A stretch of 64,000 nucleotides of DNA, taken from positions 1,736,001 to 1,800,000 of the forward strand of contig NZ_CP034438.1 of assembly GCF_003952265.1 (NCBI RefSeq), given 5' to 3'. Of the stretch, positions 28,962-36,967 are shown piece after piece (position 1 is the first letter of the stretch; each line of letters begins with the position of its first letter). The notes beneath the pieces are model-generated. The model was not told the origin of the DNA and made no database searches. It worked only from the letters and a program-made list of their open reading frames with translations. The DNA comes from Flaviflexus salsibiostraticola (GTDB lineage Bacteria > Actinomycetota > Actinomycetes > Actinomycetales > Actinomycetaceae). The translations under genes and the position numbers were made by a program.

Positions 28962-29261
28962 TCACGACAGGTGCTTGTCGATGCGGTCGACCTTGGCGGT
29001 CAGCTGCCCGGTATATCCGGGGCGGATGTCGGCCTTCATGACGAGCGAGACCCTCGGGGCATAGGCGGAGACGGCGTCGACGGCCTTCTTGACGACGGCC
29101 ATCACCTCGTCCCATTCGCCTTCGATCGTTGTGAACATGGCGGTTGTCTCGTGGGGCAGGCCGGAGGCGCGGACGACCGCGACGGCGGCCGCGACCGCCT
29201 CGGAGACGGAGCCGTCGTCGGCCTGTGCTGTCGTGGGGGCTACGGAGAAAGCAAGGAGCAT
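28962..29261 (-). CDS. MTH1187/YkoF-like thiamine-binding protein
   Basis: A 99-residue ferredoxin-like-fold protein of the MTH1187 family (LAFSVAPT...[43 protein letters not shown]...[12 protein letters not shown]). Members bind thiamine or related pyrimidines and form tetramers; their physiological role is unclear. It heads the operon with the NUDIX hydrolase and serine dehydratase. TAGCGT stands six bases before the ATG without a ribosome binding site, so the operon mRNA is probably leaderless. Confidence 0.85.
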   Translation of the reverse strand: MLLAFSVAPTTAQADDGSVSEAVAAAVAVVRASGLPHETTAMFTTIEGEWDEVMAVVKKAVDAVSAYAPRVSLVMKADIRPGYTGQLTAKVDRIDKHLS

Positions 29262-29267
29262 GCGTTC

Positions 29268-29273
29268 ACGCTA
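29268..29273 (-). promoter_or_regulatory. -10 element of the MTH1187-NUDIX-sdaA operon
   Basis: TAGCGT on the minus strand, six bases before the ATG at 29261. Confidence 0.5.
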
Positions 29274-29374
29274 GTTCACCAAAGGGTCCGAATCCAGGTC
29301 AGAGATCATTTTCCATACACCGACGGATAGAGGGCCGCGATACAGTAGGATCAGACTCTACCCACGGAGGACTC

Positions 29375-29839
29375 ATGCCGACTATGAATGTGGAATCGTT
29401 CAATCTGGATCATCGACACGTCGATGCTCCCTACATCCGAGTGGCCGATGTGAAGACGCTGCCGAAGGGGGACGTGCTGACCAAGTACGACATCCGCTTC
29501 TGCCAGCCGAACGAGGATCACCTGGAGATGCCGACGATCCATTCGATCGAGCACACCTTCGCGGAGCTGTCCCGCAACCACTCGGAGAACGTCATCGACT
29601 TCTCCCCGATGGGATGTCAGACCGGCTTCTACCTGCTCATGGCAGGCGAGCCGGCAGTCGAGGAGATCCGCGACCTCGTCGCGACGACCCTCACCGATCT
29701 TCTCGGCGTGGACGAGGTCCCCGCCGCAAACGTTGTCCAGTGCGGGTGGGGAGCGAGCCACGACCTCGAGGGTGCCAAGCGGGCAGCCCAGGCGATGCTT
29801 GATCAGCGCGGCTCCTGGGCACAGGTCATGAAAGCGTAG
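29375..29839 (+). CDS. luxS: S-ribosylhomocysteine lyase
   Basis: Splits S-ribosylhomocysteine into homocysteine and DPD, the precursor of autoinducer-2; 154 residues. The metal-binding residues are H56 and H60 in the H-x3-H motif HSIEH and C123 in CGWGAS; E59 and C81 are the acid/base residues. All are present, so it should be active. GGAGG lies four bases before the ATG. It is followed after two bases by the nucleosidase gene that makes its substrate, so both steps of the SAH salvage pathway are co-expressed. Confidence 0.96.
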   Translation: MPTMNVESFNLDHRHVDAPYIRVADVKTLPKGDVLTKYDIRFCQPNEDHLEMPTIHSIEHTFAELSRNHSENVIDFSPMGCQTGFYLLMAGEPAVEEIRDLVATTLTDLLGVDEVPAANVVQCGWGASHDLEGAKRAAQAMLDQRGSWAQVMKA

Positions 29840-29841
29840 CC

Positions 29842-31155
29842 ATGCGTACTGCCGCCGCAATCGTCCTCACCGCCATGCCGGAAGAGGCAGATCCGTTCCT
29901 CGCGAGGGCACGGCAAAACCATCGGGTGGGAGAGCTCACCACCCCGTCGACGTTCAGGGCGTGGTTCCTCGAGCTGGCGTCGCCGCGGATCCTTCTCGTC
30001 CAGAGCGGCGTCGGCCAGTCGGCGGCCGCGAGCGCGCTGACGTGGGCATTCGGTCAGGTCTCGACCCGCGACGTCTTCATCTCCGGCACGGCGGGTGGCC
30101 TCCATCCCTCCATCGAGGTCGGTGACATCATCATCGGGTCCGAGTACCGCTACGGCATGGCCGACGCGACGGCATTCGACTATGTGTACGGCCAGGTTCC
30201 GGGCCAGCCGGCGAAATTCGACGGCTCCGAGCGTGTTCTCGAGATCGCCGAGCAGCTCGAGAACAGCCGCATCAAGACCGGCCTCATGCTCTCCTCCGAC
30301 AGCTTCGTCACGGCGAAGAATGTCGACACCGTGCGCGAGGCGTTCCCTGACGCGCTGTCGACCGACATGGAGTCGACGGCCGTCGCCCAGGTCTGCCACG
30401 CCTTCGGCACCCAGTTTGCCGCCATCCGAGCCGTCTCCGACCTGTGCGGCCCTGCCGCCGATCAGGACTTCCACATGGCGCTGGACGAGGCTGCCGAGCT
30501 GGCCGCCGAGACAACTCTCGAGATCATCTCCGTTCTGCGCGGGGGAGGAACGCCCGGACGGCGCCGCAGGCAGTTCGGCCTCGACGCCCTCTATGCCGCG
30601 CTCTTTGCCGTCATCGCCATCGACAACGATCTTGAGCCCGTCGACGGGGAGACGCTCGACCTCGATCTGTCTGACCTCTCGCGCGACCTGCACGACGAGC
30701 AGGTGGGCTCATTCGCCGAACTGGTCGCCGCCGGGAAGCAGTTCGTCGCGGAGAATCCCGCCGTGCGGATCACCTCCCAGCGCTACGACACGATCCGGGC
30801 GGAGATCCTCCAGGATCTCAATCTCGTGGGCGGGCGGGGTCGACAGACCTGGCCGCCGACGTCCCAGACGATCATGAAGCGCTTCGACGGCTACTGGAAC
30901 AACGCGATGACAGCGATCGGACTGACGGGCGGCAGCGGCCGTCGCCGGGGCGGTCTGCGGTATTCCGACCAGGACTACCGCGAGGCGATCCGGCTCTACC
31001 ATGAGGCGATGAACGCGGAGCGCCGCAATCCCTCCTACTCCGGATACCAGCAGTGGCTGTCCTCCCAGGACAAGCCCTATCCGTCAGGCGCCTCGATCCG
31101 CCAGCACTTCGGCACGTGGGCTGACGCGATCCTCAGCCTCTACTCGGAGAATTAG
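29842..31155 (+). CDS. pfs: MTA/SAH nucleosidase fused to two HNH-associated repeats
   Basis: A 437-residue fusion. Residues 1-235 are a complete nucleosidase of the Pfs family, which removes adenine from SAH and methylthioadenosine. It has AMPEEAD (E14/E15), SGVGQSAAASA, ISGTAGGLHPSIEVGDIIIG, the purine/ribose loop STDMESTAVAQVC and AIRAVSDLCG (catalytic Asp). After a basic linker (GRRRRQ), residues 285-437 hold two copies of a helical repeat, each ending in a motif like P-S-x2-I-x2-F-G-x-W-x-x-A (SQTIMKRFDGYWNNAM and GASIRQHFGTWADAI). This resembles the homing-endonuclease-associated repeat, a putative DNA-binding unit. Such a fusion is not usual for Pfs. It is co-transcribed with luxS (two-base gap), and its 3' end overlaps the convergent radical SAM gene by 23 bases. 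Confidence 0.8.
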   Translation: MRTAAAIVLTAMPEEADPFLARARQNHRVGELTTPSTFRAWFLELASPRILLVQSGVGQSAAASALTWAFGQVSTRDVFISGTAGGLHPSIEVGDIIIGSEYRYGMADATAFDYVYGQVPGQPAKFDGSERVLEIAEQLENSRIKTGLMLSSDSFVTAKNVDTVREAFPDALSTDMESTAVAQVCHAFGTQFAAIRAVSDLCGPAADQDFHMALDEAAELAAETTLEIISVLRGGGTPGRRRRQFGLDALYAALFAVIAIDNDLEPVDGETLDLDLSDLSRDLHDEQVGSFAELVAAGKQFVAENPAVRITSQRYDTIRAEILQDLNLVGGRGRQTWPPTSQTIMKRFDGYWNNAMTAIGLTGGSGRRRGGLRYSDQDYREAIRLYHEAMNAERRNPSYSGYQQWLSSQDKPYPSGASIRQHFGTWADAILSLYSEN

Positions 31156-32359
31156 CCGCGAAGAGCTCCTTGACCTCGTCCGCGTAAGGAAAACTGCCAG
31201 GCTCGTAGACACACATGGGCTCCTCAGCGAAGATATTGCCGGTCGAGTTGTAGGCGCGCGAGCGGGAGCCTCCGCACACGGTGTTGTACTCGCACGCCCC
31301 GCACTTGCCCTCGAGCAGGTCGGGTCGACGGATTCCGGTGAAGAGCTCCGAGTCGCGGTACAGGTCGACGATCGACGAGTCTCGGACATTTCCCGCTGGG
31401 ACATCGAGGAAGCCAGATGGAGTCACTTGGCCGACGTGGTTGACGAAGACAAAGCCGTTGCCCGATGAGACATTGATGGGCGGGCGGCGCCGTCGTTCGC
31501 CGGCGAGAAGGCCACGGGCCTCCGCGTCCGCACGAAGGGTGGTGTACAGAGGTCCGAGATTCATAATGGCGACATGGTCCGCGCCCGCCTCGGCGAGAAC
31601 ATGCCGCTGGATGGAGACGCGGCGGAAATGATGGCCCTCTGTCGTCTTGACGGGGACAGTCTCTCCCATGTCATAAAAGACATTGAGCACATCTTCGGTC
31701 TCCTCCGCGGTCAGGGCTCCAAGATCAACGCCGCGGCCCGTCGGGACGAGGAGGAAGCCCGACCACGTGAGCACACCAAGGTCACGGACAGTCTGGGCGA
31801 TAGCCGGCAGCTCCAACACGTTGTGCCGCGCAACGACAGTGTTGAGCTGAACCTTCATGCCCAATTCACGGGCAGCCTCCCATCCGGCAATCGTGTTGTC
31901 ATATGTGCCCGGAATGCGGCGGAATCCATCATGGCTGGCTCGCGTCGAACCATCCAAGGACAGCGAGATCACGTTGACCCCGACGTCCTGAAGCTTCTTG
32001 AGCGACGTCCGATCGAGCTTGTCGGTGCCAGAGGGGGAGACCGCAACATGGAGACCCATGTCGACGCCGCGTTTCGCGATCTCATAGAGGTCGTCCCTCT
32101 CGAAGCAGTCGCCTCCCGAGATGATGAAGATTGGCGCGGGCTTGCCGAAGGACAGCACCTCTTCCATCAGTTTCGTCGCCTCATCGGTCGTCAGCTCAAA
32201 AATACTGCGTCCCGGAGCCGCTTCTGCTCGGCAGTGGCGGCACGCAAGCTGGCAGGCACGCGTGGCCTCCCAGATGACGATCATCGGCTGCATCGCCGGA
32301 TCGTGCCGACGTGCGCGGATCGGTCGCTGGGTGCGCGGAGCGCCGGTGTTGATGGTCAT
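31133..32359 (-). CDS. radical SAM/SPASM domain protein
   Basis: A 408-residue radical SAM enzyme. The cluster motif is C-x3-C-x2-C in ACQLACRHCRAEA, followed by FIISGGDCFERDD (SAM-binding GGD variant) and VISLSLDGSTRASHDGFR. The C-terminal SPASM region has CGACEYNTVCGGSRSRAYNSTGNIFAEEPMC, enough cysteines for an auxiliary cluster. It resembles the PqqE/AhbD-like group found in many actinobacteria, whose members modify peptides or tetrapyrroles. No small precursor peptide gene or haem gene lies nearby, so the substrate is open. I chose the ATG at 32359; two upstream codons (32368 and beyond) are alternatives. Confidence 0.85.
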   Translation of the reverse strand: MTINTGAPRTQRPIRARRHDPAMQPMIVIWEATRACQLACRHCRAEAAPGRSIFELTTDEATKLMEEVLSFGKPAPIFIISGGDCFERDDLYEIAKRGVDMGLHVAVSPSGTDKLDRTSLKKLQDVGVNVISLSLDGSTRASHDGFRRIPGTYDNTIAGWEAARELGMKVQLNTVVARHNVLELPAIAQTVRDLGVLTWSGFLLVPTGRGVDLGALTAEETEDVLNVFYDMGETVPVKTTEGHHFRRVSIQRHVLAEAGADHVAIMNLGPLYTTLRADAEARGLLAGERRRRPPINVSSGNGFVFVNHVGQVTPSGFLDVPAGNVRDSSIVDLYRDSELFTGIRRPDLLEGKCGACEYNTVCGGSRSRAYNSTGNIFAEEPMCVYEPGSFPYADEVKELFAANSPSRG

Positions 32360-32408
32360 GCAGTACATGATGCCATCGCGGCCGGTCCTCCATGGGAGCC
32401 GAACGTCC

Positions 32409-33458
32409 CTAGGCAGACCACTCCTCTGCCAGGCTGACCAGCGCGTTCTCTCGCACGGCGGGGTCGAACGCATAGCAGGTGACGATGATCTCGTCGAGTG
32501 CGAACGCCTCGACGAAGTGGCCGATCCGCTCCGCCACGTCGGCTGGGGTGCCGACGATGTGGGTGGGATCGACTCCCGGGTTCACTCGCGTCCCGACCCC
32601 GTCCCAGCTCGGCGGCTGCAGAGGTCCGGTGGATCCGAAGCGGAGCTGCGACTGGAGCTTCGTGTGGGTGCTGGCCTGGTATTGGGCCTCGTGATCCGTC
32701 TCCGCGACCATGACATTGACTCCGGCCATGACCGTCGGACGGTCGACCTGGGCCGTCTCGGCATCCGCCTTGAACCGGTCCCGGTAGATCTGCAGCGCTG
32801 CGGCGATGTGCGTGGGGGCGAAGTGCGAGGCGAACGAGAACGGCAGTCCGAGCTCAGCGGCGACCTGAGCGCCGCCCGTGGAGGAGCCGAGCATCCACAG
32901 CGGCACATGCGTGCCCTCGCCGGGGATCGCGCGCACAGCGCGGCGGATCTGGTGTGCCCGCGGCTCGATCCCAAGCGTGGAGGCCTGAGATCCCGGCACT
33001 CCGTGGTCGACCGTCGCGTCATCCGAGCCGCCGAAGAATCGCTTGAGCTTGAGCACGTCGGCGGCGAAATCGTTGAGGTCCGCTCCACCGCGGCGGAGCT
33101 CCGCCGCTGTCACCGGGTCGGTGCCGGGTGCTCTGCCGAGGCCGAGGTCGACGCGGTCTGGATAGAGGGTGGCGAGGGTGCCGTAGTATTCGGCGACCAT
33201 CAGCGGGGAATGGTTCGGCAGCATGACGCCGCCCGAGCCGACTCTGATCGTCGAGGTGTGTTCGGCGGCCCGGCCGAGGAGCAGCGCGGTGGCCGAGGAC
33301 ATGAAGGTGGCCGACCCGTGGTGTTCCGCCATCCAGAACCTCTTGTATCCGGCCTGTTCGGCGACCTGGGCGAGGCGGAGGGAGTCATCGAGTGCATCCC
33401 TGCGGCTCCGTCCTGTGGATGTCGGGGCCAGGTCGAGAATGCTGAGCGGTACGGTCAT
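32409..33458 (-). CDS. LLM-class flavin-dependent oxidoreductase
   Basis: A 349-residue TIM-barrel protein of the bacterial luciferase-like family, subgroup of LLM oxidoreductases beginning PLSILDLAPTSTGRS. FWMAEHHG, TIRVGSGGVMLPNHSPLMVAE and DLGLGRAPGTDP are characteristic. It probably binds FMN and acts as a monooxygenase or reductase on a small molecule, which the sequence does not reveal. The ATG at 33458 was preferred over an upstream in-frame codon because family similarity starts there. Confidence 0.85.
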   Translation of the reverse strand: MTVPLSILDLAPTSTGRSRRDALDDSLRLAQVAEQAGYKRFWMAEHHGSATFMSSATALLLGRAAEHTSTIRVGSGGVMLPNHSPLMVAEYYGTLATLYPDRVDLGLGRAPGTDPVTAAELRRGGADLNDFAADVLKLKRFFGGSDDATVDHGVPGSQASTLGIEPRAHQIRRAVRAIPGEGTHVPLWMLGSSTGGAQVAAELGLPFSFASHFAPTHIAAALQIYRDRFKADAETAQVDRPTVMAGVNVMVAETDHEAQYQASTHTKLQSQLRFGSTGPLQPPSWDGVGTRVNPGVDPTHIVGTPADVAERIGHFVEAFALDEIIVTCYAFDPAVRENALVSLAEEWSA

Positions 33459-33503
33459 ACCCTCACTCTTCCCGACCCGGCCCCGTCTCTTCAAGCGCTG
33501 TCG

Positions 33504-35582
33504 CTACAGGCGAACCTGCTCATCGCCGACTCCGAGCTGCCAGAGGATGAAGGCGCGCCGCAGCGCCTGGTCCTCCCACGCGTTGTAGCGGCCCGAGCGG
33601 CCGCCGTGCCCGGCCACCATCTCCGTCTTGAGGAGGAGCGGGCGGTCGGGGCCGTTCGTCGCGATCTCCTGCAGGCGGGAGATCCACTTGGCCGGCTCGA
33701 CGTAGAAGACCCTCGTGTCGTTGAGTGAGGTGGTCGCGAGGATCGCCGGGTACTCCTTCGCCTCAAGGTTCTCGTACGGGGAGTAGCTCTTGATGTACTC
33801 GTACACGTCCGGGTCATGGTACGGGTCGCCCCACTCCTCCCATTCGCTGACCGTGAGGGGCAGCGAGGGATCGAGGATCGACGTGAGGTTATCGACGAAG
33901 GGCACCACTGCGGAGATGGCCCGGAAACGGTCTCCGCCCATATTCGCGGCGGCACCGACGAGCAGGCCGCCCGCGCTGCCGCCCTCGGCGGCGAGGCGGC
34001 TCCGGTCGACCCATCCGGTCTCGAAGAGACGATCGGCGGCGGCGATGAAGTCGGTGAACGTATTCTTCTTGCTCAGCATCTTGCCCGTGTCGTACCAGGC
34101 TCTGCCCATCTCCCCGCCCCCACGGACGTGTGCGTACGCGAAGACGACACCCCGGTCGAGGAGGGAGACGACCGACGTGCTGAAGATGGGATCAATCGAG
34201 ATCTCGTATGAGCCGTAGCCATAGAGGAGGCCCGGGTTCGTCCCATCGGGGCTCACATCCGCCCGGTAGGCGAGGGTGAGGGGGATCCGCGTGCCATCCT
34301 CGGCGGTCGCCCACTCCCGGCTCGTCCGGTACTGACCGCGGTCATAGCCGGGCACCTCCCGCTCCTTCAGCAGCTCCGTCTGACCCGTGGTCACCGAGTA
34401 GCAGTAGACCGAGGGCGGCTGGATGAGAGAGGTGAGGGCGTAGTCGATCGACTCCGTCTCGTAGTCCGGGTTGTTCGCCAGGTCGATCGTCGACAGCTCG
34501 GCGCTCGGGAGGACGAAGGGGTCGCCCCACCCGCCATCCCGCGGGATGATCCGCAGCTGCGGCAGGCCACCCGACCGCATGGAGACAACCGCGAAGCGGG
34601 CGAAGGCACTGACGCCCTCGATTCGCTCGCCCTCTCCCGCGGCGAGCAGCGGGGCCCACGACTCCGGGTCGGAGGCGCCGAGCGGTGCTGTCGCCACCTC
34701 AAAGTCGGCACGGTTGAGATTGTGGACGATGAGGAGATGGTCGCCGGCCGGTTCGACGCTGTAGTCGAGTCCCTGGCGCCGCGGGGAGATGATGACGGGC
34801 TCGGCATCCGGCGTCGCCTCCATGATCTGCACCTCGGAGGTGAGCCGTGAGGAGGAGTGGAGGATGAGCCAGCGGCCGTCGCGGGAGGTATAGGGATGGA
34901 TGGAGTACTTCTCGTCCTCCTCCTCGACGATGAGCCGATCGTTCGCCATCGACTCCCCGACGCGGTGCACCCACACCTGGTGCGAGCGCCAGGCCTCATC
35001 GACCATTCCATAGAACAGGTGGGTCGAATCGGTCGACCACTCCATGCCGTACCCGGCACCGACGATCGCCTCGTCGATGACTTCGCCGGACTCGATCTCC
35101 ATGATCCGGATCGTGAACCGTTCATCGCCCTCGATGTCGAAGGCGAGCGCGAGCATCCTCCCATCCGGGGATACCTCGAACCCGGCGGTGCTGAAGAACT
35201 CATGTCCCTCGGCGAGCACGTTCTGGTCGAACAGCAGCTGCTCCCCGTCGGTGACGACGTCCGGGTCCGGACGGCTGTCCGACTTGACACGGTGGTAGGA
35301 GGAGTAGGCCCTGCCCTCGTATGTGCGGGCGAAATACCACCAGCCGCGGTCGAAGAACGGCACCGACGTGTCGGTCTCCTTCGTCCTCGACTTGATCTCG
35401 TTGAAGATCGCCTTCTGGAGCTCCTCGGTCGGTCTCATCACCTCGTCGGTGTAGGCGTTCTGTGCGGTGAGATAGTCGATCACCTGCGGATCGTTCTTGT
35501 CTCTCAGCCATTCAAATGGATCGGTGACAGTGTCGCCGTGGAAGACACGGTCGACCGGAACCTTCTGGGGTGTCGGGGGCAT
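33504..35582 (-). CDS. ptrB: S9 family serine peptidase, oligopeptidase B-like
   Basis: A 692-residue prolyl-oligopeptidase family enzyme, probably cleaving short peptides after basic residues. It has an N-terminal seven-blade propeller and a C-terminal alpha/beta hydrolase. The nucleophile is in GGSAGGLLVGAAANM (about residue 536), the acid in ATTSLNDTRV, the base in VAGHGGRSGR. YAHVRGGGEMGRAWYDTGK is the family signature. The start at 35582 follows GGAGG at seven bases; an ATG six bases earlier has a TAACCT hexamer seven bases upstream and could be used by a leaderless transcript. Cytoplasmic; no signal peptide. Confidence 0.92.
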   Translation of the reverse strand: MPPTPQKVPVDRVFHGDTVTDPFEWLRDKNDPQVIDYLTAQNAYTDEVMRPTEELQKAIFNEIKSRTKETDTSVPFFDRGWWYFARTYEGRAYSSYHRVKSDSRPDPDVVTDGEQLLFDQNVLAEGHEFFSTAGFEVSPDGRMLALAFDIEGDERFTIRIMEIESGEVIDEAIVGAGYGMEWSTDSTHLFYGMVDEAWRSHQVWVHRVGESMANDRLIVEEEDEKYSIHPYTSRDGRWLILHSSSRLTSEVQIMEATPDAEPVIISPRRQGLDYSVEPAGDHLLIVHNLNRADFEVATAPLGASDPESWAPLLAAGEGERIEGVSAFARFAVVSMRSGGLPQLRIIPRDGGWGDPFVLPSAELSTIDLANNPDYETESIDYALTSLIQPPSVYCYSVTTGQTELLKEREVPGYDRGQYRTSREWATAEDGTRIPLTLAYRADVSPDGTNPGLLYGYGSYEISIDPIFSTSVVSLLDRGVVFAYAHVRGGGEMGRAWYDTGKMLSKKNTFTDFIAAADRLFETGWVDRSRLAAEGGSAGGLLVGAAANMGGDRFRAISAVVPFVDNLTSILDPSLPLTVSEWEEWGDPYHDPDVYEYIKSYSPYENLEAKEYPAILATTSLNDTRVFYVEPAKWISRLQEIATNGPDRPLLLKTEMVAGHGGRSGRYNAWEDQALRRAFILWQLGVGDEQVRL

Positions 35583-35598
35583 AGTCATGCCTCCAAGG

Positions 35599-36249
35599 TT
35601 AGGCGATGTTCGGCCACCCGTTCGGCTCGCAGCCGCGCAGGTCGAGCGTCTGCTGAAGCATGACGGGCGCGCGACCATCTTCGGCGCACACCTCGACGTG
35701 CCCATGGCCGAGATAATGGCCGGCCTCGTGATTGAGAAGGTAGGCGCGATACTCGTCGAGGGTCCCGCCAGCCTCGACGAATTCCTCGGTCGCTCCGGCC
35801 CACCGGTCGACGTTGAGGACGAGTTCATCGCCGACGCGGCACGACGTGTACCCGTTTGTGTTGAGTGGGGCGCACAGCTCGTCCACCGTGGCGGGAGTCG
35901 CCAGCCTGATGGTGAGGTCAGCATCCTCACCGGCCGGAACAAAGGCGACGGACCCATCCCCGCCCCATCCCCGATCGTCGTTGAGCGTGTCGAAGACGAA
36001 CTCGGCGAAGGCGTCTCCGTCGACGAGCAGCTCCCGCTCGGTCAGCACGGCCGCCCCGATGGTCCGGGCCCGCTCGGGAACGTCGGGCGACGCCGCCGCC
36101 TCCTCGAACTCGCCCGAGCCCGCCTTGGGCTGATCGGCCCGATGGAGGCCGCCGAGGCTCTCACCCTCCTTGGACGCAGACCCGAAACCGTCGTCGATGG
36201 CGGCGAGAGACGCCGCCAGGGCTGGGATAACGATCAGATAACGGAGCAT
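35599..36249 (-). CDS. DUF3152 zinc-protease-like exported protein
   Basis: A 216-residue protein with an N-terminal hydrophobic segment (residues 3-17, uncleaved or signal peptide) and a DUF3152 domain. The stretch NHEAGHYLGHGHVEVC fits H-E-x-x-H-x-x-G-x-x-H, the zinc site of metzincin peptidases, so proteolytic activity is plausible though untested for this family. Three cysteines after export could form a disulfide (DELCAPLNTNGYTSCRVGDE). TACCAT lies six bases before the ATG and no ribosome binding site is present. Confidence 0.82.
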   Translation of the reverse strand: MLRYLIVIPALAASLAAIDDGFGSASKEGESLGGLHRADQPKAGSGEFEEAAASPDVPERARTIGAAVLTERELLVDGDAFAEFVFDTLNDDRGWGGDGSVAFVPAGEDADLTIRLATPATVDELCAPLNTNGYTSCRVGDELVLNVDRWAGATEEFVEAGGTLDEYRAYLLNHEAGHYLGHGHVEVCAEDGRAPVMLQQTLDLRGCEPNGWPNIA

Positions 36250-36255
36250 GCCGCG

Positions 36256-36261
36256 ATGGTA
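36256..36261 (-). promoter_or_regulatory. -10 element of the DUF3152 gene
   Basis: TACCAT on the minus strand, six bases before the ATG at 36249. Confidence 0.5.
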
Positions 36262-36321
36262 GGCATGATGCGCATGGCCACGTCAAGCAACGCATCCAGC
36301 CCCCGCCCAGAGTCCCGGTGA

Positions 36322-36327
36322 TATAAC
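36322..36327 (+). promoter_or_regulatory. -10 element of the DsbA-fold gene
   Basis: TATAAC, six bases before the ATG at 36334; no ribosome binding site. Confidence 0.55.
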
Positions 36328-36333
36328 GGGGGC

Positions 36334-36966
36334 ATGGAAAGAGTCGTCGTCCATCTCTGGTCGGAGCTGACCTCACCGAGAAGCCTCCTCGGTCTGCTCA
36401 ATCTGCAGGAGGCGGTGGCGGGGCGGAGCATCGCCGTCGAGCACCACGCCTTCATCTCCCCTACCCCACAGGATGATGACGATGCCGTCGCGGAGCTCGC
36501 CGCCCGCAGCATCACCCTCACCGGTCGGCACACACCCGATACCCGCCACGCCCAGGAGCTCATCTACGCGGCGAAGGCAGCCGGGTCCACGCCGGAGGAG
36601 GCGGCCGAGCACGGCATGAGGGCCGCGATGGCGCTCCAGGAGGCAGCGCTCATCGACGGCACCGATATCACCACGATCGATTCCCTCATCCCGATTGCCG
36701 AAGACCTCGGCCTCGATCCAGACACTGTCCGGGTGGGACTGTCGGACGGGCGATGGGCGGAGTCAGTCGAGGACGACCTGGCGGACGCGGGGCGGCTTCG
36801 GCTGGAGCGCGCACCCCACCTCCTCATCGCCGGCATGTACGCACTCGAGGGACCGTCGACTGCGGCGGATATGGGCCGCGTCTTCGATCTGGCGGCCGAG
36901 CAGCTCGGCATGCGCCTGCGCGCCGCCGAGTCCGAGGCACGCGAGCTGTTCGGCTGGCGCGGCTAG
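36334..36966 (+). CDS. cysteine-free DsbA/FrnE-fold protein
   Basis: A 210-residue protein with the layout of the FrnE branch of DsbA oxidoreductases. It has a short beta strand with VVHLWSELTSPRSLLGLL, a helical insert, and APHLLIAGMYALEGPSTAADMGRVFDLA, which corresponds to the cis-Pro strand and closing helix. Where FrnE proteins have a C-P-x-C motif this one has S-P-R-S, and the whole protein has no cysteine, so it cannot act as a thiol oxidoreductase. It may be a binding protein or a glutathione-independent isomerase relative. The stop is two bases from the convergent rnhA stop. Confidence 0.7.
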   Translation: MERVVVHLWSELTSPRSLLGLLNLQEAVAGRSIAVEHHAFISPTPQDDDDAVAELAARSITLTGRHTPDTRHAQELIYAAKAAGSTPEEAAEHGMRAAMALQEAALIDGTDITTIDSLIPIAEDLGLDPDTVRVGLSDGRWAESVEDDLADAGRLRLERAPHLLIAGMYALEGPSTAADMGRVFDLAAEQLGMRLRAAESEARELFGWRG

Positions 36967-36967
36967 A

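Noticed and set aside
29280..29374. SAH riboswitch before luxS
   Set aside because: The leader is short, and I could not form the conserved SAH-riboswitch stems. A -10-like TAGGAT and a plain GGAGG account for it.
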